Below the pieces are notes generated by a model, which saw only the letters and a list, made by a program, of their open reading frames with translations, was not told the origin of the DNA and ran no database searches. Both the position numbers and the translations under genes were made by a program. This document shows positions 6,383 to 10,268 of a stretch of DNA of 10,268 nt, piece after piece. Location of the stretch: assembly GCA_035570275.1 (NCBI GenBank), contig DATMNI010000199.1:1-10268 (forward strand), written 5' to 3'. The DNA is from DATMNI01 sp035570275 (GTDB lineage Bacteria; Acidobacteriota; Terriglobia; Bryobacterales; Bryobacteraceae). How positions within the stretch are numbered: position 1 is the first letter of the stretch; every line of letters begins with the position of its first letter.

Positions 6383-7105
6383 TCACGGCACTAACGGCTG
6401 GAACATCGCTCCTTGCCCAACGTTGCGAGCATGCCGAACATGATCCGGTCTATAATTGCTGCCTGATAGCAACCTTATTAGCGCCCCCGGCGAGCTTACC
6501 GCGTCATCGAGCCACTCATTCTTCATCAGCGTCACAAGCAAGGCGCATGACCGGGCTTGACAGTTTATCGAGCGCTCAGGATTGAATTCGATGTCCGTGA
6601 AACCCGCGTAATGGAAGATATGACCCCGGAGCCACCCCCGATGCTCGTAGAGGGCAGTGAGGTAGAGCCAGTCGTAGAAGACCGTTTTAGGCTCCAGCGG
6701 AAAGCACATGTTCTCGAACTTGAAGCCGGTCAGGAGGCCGGATTCCTTGAGACGCGGGTCGCGTTTGGCGTCGCGCACGTCCGCCTCATAGAGGTCCGTA
6801 AACGGGCCGCCGCGCTCAAAGACTTTGCTGCCTTGGAAGGCACTTTCCAAGGGCAGTTTCCCCAGCGTTTCGCTGTGCACCTTGAGGCTAAACGCGCTCA
6901 GGCGCTGTCCAACCTTCTCCTCTGATTTCGTCGAGACTTCCAGCAGAGGCGCATAACCAGCGCGCGCGGCGGACTCATGCAGGGCAACGATGTTCTTTTT
7001 CTTCTGCGAGGGAGCAAAGCCGGGATGCCACGTTAACCGCATCGAAAGCTCTTTCACCAGTTCGGAACTATCGGGAGCCGGGATGAAGATCGGTCTCTCA
7101 GCCAT
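6383..7105 (-). CDS. NADAR-family antitoxin paired with DarT
   Basis: A 240-residue protein that I recognise as the DarT1-associated NADAR type. Hallmarks in order: WHPGFAPSQKKKNIVALH (residues 26-43), LESAFQGSKVFERGGPFTDLY (86-106), FYDWLYLTAL (143-152), and GFTDIEFNPERSINCQARSCAL (168-189). In described systems the DarT1 toxin ADP-ribosylates guanosine in DNA and the NADAR partner removes the modification, acting as a hydrolase antitoxin in the cytoplasm. The gene follows the toxin gene directly: its ATG (7105) lies upstream of the toxin's TGA (7098-7100), an 8-bp overlap that couples production of the two. AAGGA lies 7 nt upstream of the start, inside a small palindrome. The length looks complete. 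GC is lower than in the flanking genes. The family call is from motif memory, and a macrodomain DarG antitoxin is absent. Confidence 0.85.
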   Translation of the reverse strand: MAERPIFIPAPDSSELVKELSMRLTWHPGFAPSQKKKNIVALHESAARAGYAPLLEVSTKSEEKVGQRLSAFSLKVHSETLGKLPLESAFQGSKVFERGGPFTDLYEADVRDAKRDPRLKESGLLTGFKFENMCFPLEPKTVFYDWLYLTALYEHRGWLRGHIFHYAGFTDIEFNPERSINCQARSCALLVTLMKNEWLDDAVSSPGALIRLLSGSNYRPDHVRHARNVGQGAMFQPLVP

Positions 7106-7619
7106 TAGGAAGATTCCTTATAAGGTCAAGCGGTATACGCCTCGGAACCAGGATTTCATACTTCTCAGCTCCCTGCAAGCGTTGCTGAACTTGATAGTCA
7201 CTCCAGTTCGTGCGCGAGTATAGCACCTCGAAGTCAATCATGCCCCTGGCCTGTTCCATCGTGTAGAACCCTATCCCGTTCGTATTTGCCATGCCAGGCA
7301 CGAATAGGACGCCCTCCCACTGGAGGACGCTCGCGTGCACCTGCAGGACGATCGTGTCGCCGATTCTTCCCTCCTGCCGCGCTACAAATTCCATGGGGTG
7401 GTTGCTCTTAAAGCAAAGATGAACATAACGATGCAGATTCCGTCGCCGGTCAACCTCACGGCTGCCCTCATCGCTGCCCCGTGCCGGAATGTCCACGCCC
7501 CGCCCCTGCAGTTCCGACAGTGGATACAGACCACCCAGTTCCCGGATCAGCGGCAGATTTCGGCGGTCCGTGAAATGATAGAGGTACGAGATGCGACTGA
7601 GCTGGTCGGGCTCCGACAT
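7098..7619 (-). CDS. darT: DarT-family DNA ADP-ribosyltransferase toxin (DarT1-like)
   Basis: A 173-residue protein with the DarT (DUF4433) layout. YLYHFTDRRNLPLI (residues 12-25) is the NAD-binding H-F-T-D-x-x-N-L motif with His15. LQGRGVDIPARGSDEGSREVD forms the variable loop region. LHRYVHLCFKSNHPMEF (62-78) matches the family's 'YV..yF....PM' segment. AEKYEILVPRRIPLDLI (151-167) carries the likely catalytic Glu155 in the 'aEvLVp..ipl' motif. DarT toxins transfer ADP-ribose from NAD+ to bases in DNA and block replication; the NADAR partner suggests the guanosine-modifying DarT1 branch. The toxin is first in the operon and overlaps the antitoxin by 8 bp. The only ATG in this frame is at 7619, since an in-frame TAA lies three codons upstream. 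A GGGAGG sits 18 nt away, which is too far for a normal ribosome site. Bases 7081-7260 and 7321-7440 count 156 G+C of 300 (52%), against about 75% in sampled flanking lines. Confidence 0.85.
   Translation of the reverse strand: MSEPDQLSRISYLYHFTDRRNLPLIRELGGLYPLSELQGRGVDIPARGSDEGSREVDRRRNLHRYVHLCFKSNHPMEFVARQEGRIGDTIVLQVHASVLQWEGVLFVPGMANTNGIGFYTMEQARGMIDFEVLYSRTNWSDYQVQQRLQGAEKYEILVPRRIPLDLIRNLPNG
7107..7118. promoter_or_regulatory. palindrome over the NADAR ribosome binding site
   Basis: AGGAA at 7107-7111 and TTCCT at 7114-7118 form a perfect 5-bp inverted repeat with a 2-bp centre, just upstream of the antitoxin ATG (7105) and within the end of the toxin reading frame. On the minus-strand message the AGGAA arm is the likely Shine-Dalgarno sequence, so pairing or protein binding could adjust antitoxin translation. 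The loop is too small for a stable RNA hairpin, so a protein-binding site or chance are alternatives. Confidence 0.25.
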
Positions 7620-7624
7620 ATCCC

Positions 7625-7735
7625 ATTATTAAACTTTCCTCCCGACGTTTCCCAGGGCACCGTCCATGCGGCGGGATTGAAATAGCCGTCCACGCCGTGG
7701 TTGCTCCACACCAGGGGCTGGCCCGCCACCGCGCA
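7625..7735 (-). pseudogene. probable remnant of an Oar-like TonB-dependent receptor
   Basis: In this frame the minus strand encodes about 37 residues with no start of its own: a TGA lies at 7736-7738, followed by AVAGQPLVW, then YFNPAAWTVP (residues 18-27 of the fragment), then SGGKFNN. Acidobacterial Oar-like (carboxypeptidase-regulatory-domain) TonB receptors have a characteristic C-terminal stretch of the type 'G.pl......WFNPAAF.vP..GtfGN.gRN', which this resembles closely. The downstream 'gRN' continuation is lost where the DarT gene begins at 7619. The frame is disrupted upstream, so this is a relic, not a gene. The identification is from a short motif only. Confidence 0.4.
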
Positions 7736-7790
7736 TCACCCGGAAGCGGGTAGGGGGCGTGTCATGGTCTGGGACTATGTGGGTCCGCTG

Positions 7791-7805
7791 CCCGGCTCGC
7801 GATCT
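7791..7805 (+). repeat. right copy of the imperfect direct repeat
   Basis: CCCGGCTCGCGATCT, matching 6307-6322 apart from one missing G, in direct orientation. Together the copies enclose DarT, NADAR and the TonB-receptor remnant. The shared core TCGCGATCT contains the palindrome TCGCGA. Confidence 0.45.
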
Positions 7806-7807
7806 AG

Positions 7808-7924
7808 CGCCGCAGCAGCGTGTTGCCGTCCCCATCGGTTTACAAGGACGGCGACCTCGGTTGGTGGTTTGCGAAGCTCAATACCGTGCCCGTCGCTGCC
7901 CCTGTCTATGCATGGGCAAGCTAG
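7808..7924 (+). pseudogene. possible orphan C-terminal fragment of an unidentified protein
   Basis: Between an in-frame TAG (7805-7807) and a TAG at 7922-7924 this frame encodes 38 residues without a start codon other than a GTG. The later part, from VYKDGDLGWWFAKLN to PVYAWAS, has protein-like composition (two adjacent Trp, mixed polar residues, a clean ending). It could be the surviving 3' end of a gene interrupted by the rearrangement that brought in the DarT cassette, or it could be chance. I do not recognise the family. Confidence 0.2.
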
Positions 7925-7939
7925 AGCATGCCCCGCCAG

Positions 7940-7945
7940 TATAAT
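7940..7945 (+). promoter_or_regulatory. candidate -10 box of the transglutaminase gene
   Basis: A perfect TATAAT lies 47 bp before the ATG at 7993, a suitable distance for a leader of about 40 nt. No clear -35 hexamer is present at 16-18 bp spacing (CAAGCT occupies that place), nor an extended TG element, so support is limited to the hexamer and its position. Confidence 0.35.
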
Positions 7946-7992
7946 GAGAAGGACTGAAGGCCCCGTCTTACCTCCAGGCCGCGAGGGAATCC

Positions 7993-10268
7993 ATGCCTAT
8001 ACGTATTGCACTGCACCACAAGACTGATTACCGGTACGACCGGCTGGTGGCGCTGTCGCCGCAGATTGTGCGGCTGCGGCCGGCGCCGTATTGCCGGACG
8101 CCGATCGCGGCTTATTCGCTGAAAATCGAGCCCGCGGGGCACTTCATCAACTGGCAGCAGGACCCGCAGAACAATTACCTGGCACGGCTGGTTTTCCCGG
8201 AGCTCGTCCGGCATTTTTCGGTGGAAGTGGGGCTGGTGGCCGAGATGACGGTCATCAACCCGTTCGATTTTTTTCTGGAAGCTTACGCGGAGAAGATCCC
8301 GTTCCAGTATGAGGCATGGCAGGCCCAGGAATTGGCGCCCTATCTGACGCTGCAACCGGCAGGGCCGCAACTGCGAAAGTTTCTGGAAACCATCGGGCGC
8401 TCGGAGCACGGCCTTGTGCAGCCAGGCTCACCCGAAGCGTCGATGGATTTTCTGGTGGGGATCAATCAGCGGCTGCAAAGTCTGGTGCGGTACGTGATCC
8501 GCATGGAGCCGGGGATCCAGACTTGCGAAGAGACGCTGACGCTGGCCAGCGGGAGTTGCCGGGATTCGGCGTGGCTGCTGGTGCAGATTCTCCGGCGCCT
8601 TGGGCTGGCGGCGCGGTTCGTGTCGGGGTACCTGATTCAGCTCAAGCCGGATGTGAAGCCGCTGGACGGGCCGGAGGGGCCGGGGCAGGACGTCACCGAC
8701 CTGCACGCGTGGGCGGAGGTCTATCTTCCGGGCGCGGGCTGGGTGGGCCTGGACCCGACTTCCGGATTGCTGGCCGCCGAGGGGCACATTCCGCTGGCGG
8801 CCACACCGGAGCCGGCGTCGGCCGCGCCCATCACCGGGGGCGTTGGGCCGTGCCAGGTGGAGTTCGTTCACGAGATGTCGGTGAGCCGCATCCACGAAGA
8901 TCCGCGGGTGACGCTGCCGTACACGGATGGCCAATGGGAGCGGATTGAGGCGCTGGGGCGCCACGTGGACGCGCAGATCCAGAGCGGCGATATCCGGCTC
9001 ACCATGGGCGGGGAGCCGACCTTCGTTTCCGTCGACAACATGGACGGCGAGGAATGGAACTTCACCGCGTTCGGAGCACAGAAGCGGCAACTGGCTGGGC
9101 GGCTGATCGAGCGGCTGCGCGCACGGTTTGCGCCGGGAGCGCTGTTGCATTTCGGATTAGGCAAGTGGTACCCGGGAGAGCCGCTGCCGCGATGGGCGCT
9201 GACCGCCTATTGGCGCAAGGATGGCGTGGCCATGTGGCACGACCACGGCCTGGTTGCCAATGAAGCAGCGCCGGATGAGGCGGAGGCGTGTTTCGGGCCG
9301 CAGCACGCGCAGAACTTTGCGGAGACGCTGGCGCGGCGCCTGGGCGTAGACCCGGCGTACACCATCGCGGCATTCGAAGACCCGGAGTTCTACTTGCAAA
9401 AGGAGCGGCAGTTGCCGGTGAACGTGGACCCGGCGGACAACCGCCAGGAAGATGCGGCCGAGCGCGAGCGGCTGCGCCAGGTGTTCCTGCGCGGATTGAA
9501 CACGCCCACTGGCGTTGTGCTGCCGCTGCAGCGCGGCGATGGCGCCCGCGGTCCGGAATGGCAGAGCGGGCTGTGGATGTTGCGCGGGCAGCATTTGTTA
9601 CTGGTGGCGGGCGATTCACCGGTCGGGTTGCGGCTGCCGCTGGCGAGTCTGCCGTGGGTGGCGCCGGACGAGGCGCCGAAGATCAGAGAGGTGGACCCGA
9701 TGGCTACCCGCGGGCCGTTGCCGGTGCCGGTGCGCCGCACGCCGCCTGAACCGGTTTTGCCGGGCGGACTGGCGCAGAGCGGGCAAGCAAAGCGCGAGCG
9801 CGACCGCCAGCCGGCGCTGGGAGAATCGGCGCCGTGGGTGGTGCGGAGGGCGCTGTGCGTGGAGCCGCGGGATGGGCGCCTGCACATATTCATGCCGCCC
9901 GTGGAGGCGGTGGAAGACTATCTTGACCTGGTGACGGCGATCGAGGACACGGCGGCGCATCTCGGCGCGCCGGTGTCGATCGAAGGCTACGCGCCGCCGT
10001 ACGATCCGCGCATCGACCAGATCAAGGTGACGCCCGACCCCGGGGTGATCGAGGTCAACGTTCATCCGGCGCACAATTGGGCGGAGCTGGTGGATAACAC
10101 GACTGCCTTCTACGAAGAGGCTCGCCTGGCGCGGTTGGGGACGGAGAAGTTCATGCTGGACGGGAAGCACAGCGGGACCGGGGGCGGCAACCACTTCGTG
10201 ATGGGCGCGGCCACGCCCGCCGACAGTCCGTTCCTGCGGCGGCCGGATTTGCTGCGCAGCATGATCGG
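7993..10268 (+). CDS. transglutaminase-DUF2126 family protein (3' end outside window)
   Basis: The frame runs 758 codons from the ATG at 7993 to the window edge without a stop; family members are about 1,100 residues, so roughly a third is missing. An N-terminal transglutaminase-like N-domain (about 1-100, MPIRIALHHKTDYRYDRLV) is followed by the transglutaminase core with a full triad: Cys189 in SGSCRDSAWLLVQ, His238 in DLHAWAEVYLPGAGW and Asp254 in GLDPTSGL. DUF2126 begins near residue 330 with RLTMGGEPTFVSVDN, then EEWNFTAFG and LHFGLGKWYPGEPLPRW, the family's diagnostic motifs; GKHSGTGGGNHFVMG marks the later conserved glutamine-synthetase-like part. GAGGGA lies 4-5 nt before the start. 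No signal peptide is seen. Such genes usually sit with alpha-E (DUF403) and circularly permuted ATP-grasp genes, suggesting peptide ligation or protease chemistry in the cytoplasm; these would lie beyond the window. Confidence 0.92.
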   Translation, partial: MPIRIALHHKTDYRYDRLVALSPQIVRLRPAPYCRTPIAAYSLKIEPAGHFINWQQDPQNNYLARLVFPELVRHFSVEVGLVAEMTVINPFDFFLEAYAEKIPFQYEAWQAQELAPYLTLQPAGPQLRKFLETIGRSEHGLVQPGSPEASMDFLVGINQRLQSLVRYVIRMEPGIQTCEETLTLASGSCRDSAWLLVQILRRLGLAARFVSGYLIQLKPDVKPLDGPEGPGQDVTDLHAWAEVYLPGAGWVGLDPTSGLLAAEGHIPLAATPEPASAAPITGGVGPCQVEFVHEMSVSRIHEDPRVTLPYTDGQWERIEALGRHVDAQIQSGDIRLTMGGEPTFVSVDNMDGEEWNFTAFGAQKRQLAGRLIERLRARFAPGALLHFGLGKWYPGEPLPRWALTAYWRKDGVAMWHDHGLVANEAAPDEAEACFGPQHAQNFAETLARRLGVDPAYTIAAFEDPEFYLQKERQLPVNVDPADNRQEDAAERERLRQVFLRGLNTPTGVVLPLQRGDGARGPEWQSGLWMLRGQHLLLVAGDSPVGLRLPLASLPWVAPDEAPKIREVDPMATRGPLPVPVRRTPPEPVLPGGLAQSGQAKRERDRQPALGESAPWVVRRALCVEPRDGRLHIFMPPVEAVEDYLDLVTAIEDTAAHLGAPVSIEGYAPPYDPRIDQIKVTPDPGVIEVNVHPAHNWAELVDNTTAFYEEARLARLGTEKFMLDGKHSGTGGGNHFVMGAATPADSPFLRRPDLLRSMI

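Larger units (their letters stand above)
7620..7992. other. intergenic region with gene debris upstream of the DarT cassette
   Basis: No intact gene is visible in these 373 bases. From left to right they hold a minus-strand fragment resembling a TonB-receptor segment (7625-7735), the right copy of the imperfect direct repeat (7791-7805), a plus-strand reading frame that looks like the end of a protein (7808-7924), and a TATAAT box before the transglutaminase gene. The mix suggests a site of past insertion or deletion. No tRNA-like cloverleaf was recognised. Confidence 0.5.

Noticed and set aside
4929..6386. Long minus-strand open frame of 485 codons opposite the GalD-like gene
   Set aside because: It is His/Arg-rich shadow coding opposite a gene with intact motifs; the GC-rich third positions explain the lack of stops.
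6247..6585. 112-codon plus-strand frame between the enolase gene and NADAR
   Set aside because: It overlaps the ends of two real genes, has low-complexity Arg/Ser content and no ribosome binding site.
6383..7619. DarTG system with a macrodomain antitoxin
   Set aside because: The partner lacks macrodomain motifs and instead carries NADAR motifs (WHPGFAPSQKKKN, SINCQARSC).
8316..8948. Plus-strand and opposite-strand open frames in the last 2.3 kb
   Set aside because: All overlap the continuous transglutaminase-DUF2126 frame, which carries a catalytic triad and family motifs.
1..10268. CRISPR arrays, tRNA genes, insertion sequences, integrases
   Set aside because: No regularly spaced repeats, cloverleaf, transposase or integrase motifs were seen on either strand.

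Overview
The window is GC-rich bacterial DNA that most resembles an acidobacterium (Acidobacteriota, possibly the Solibacter/Bryobacter side). The reasons are an exported VWA protein of the 'VWFA-related Acidobacterial domain' type, TadE/TadG pilus genes, Tat-exported enolase-superfamily proteins and a short remnant resembling the Oar-like TonB receptors that are abundant in that phylum. The assignment is inference, because no ribosomal RNA or housekeeping marker is present.

Layout. (1) Bases 1-1616, + strand: the end of a TadG-like gene and two TadE-like genes, tightly packed, forming the tail of a Tad/Flp pilus cluster. (2) Bases 1694-2656, - strand: a secreted VWA-domain protein, convergent with the pilus genes and divergent from the next operon. 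(3) Bases 2861-6275, + strand: a translationally coupled three-gene operon encoding an exported two-domain VOC protein, an enolase-superfamily protein whose catalytic residues are largely lost, and an intact GalD-like enolase-superfamily enzyme with a Tat signal. This looks like sugar-acid or other carboxylate metabolism, part of it outside the cytoplasm; the substrate cannot be read from the sequence. (4) Bases 6383-7619, - strand: a two-gene toxin-antitoxin or defence cassette, a DarT-family DNA ADP-ribosyltransferase followed by a NADAR-family ADP-ribosylglycohydrolase-like antitoxin, overlapping by 8 bp. It is visibly lower in GC than its surroundings, is preceded by gene debris and is bracketed by a short imperfect direct repeat, so it looks acquired. 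(5) Bases 7625-7992: no intact gene; a probable TonB-receptor remnant, an orphan C-terminal-like reading frame and a -10-like box. (6) Bases 7993 to the window end, + strand: a large transglutaminase-DUF2126 protein, cut off by the window edge.

The most notable items are the DarT1-NADAR type cassette in an island-like setting and the pairing of a degenerate enolase-fold protein with an intact paralogue. DarT-NADAR is a recognised class, so I do not claim it as new. The role of the degenerate enolase homologue, which has a three-unit pentapeptide tandem at its expected metal site, is to my knowledge undescribed.
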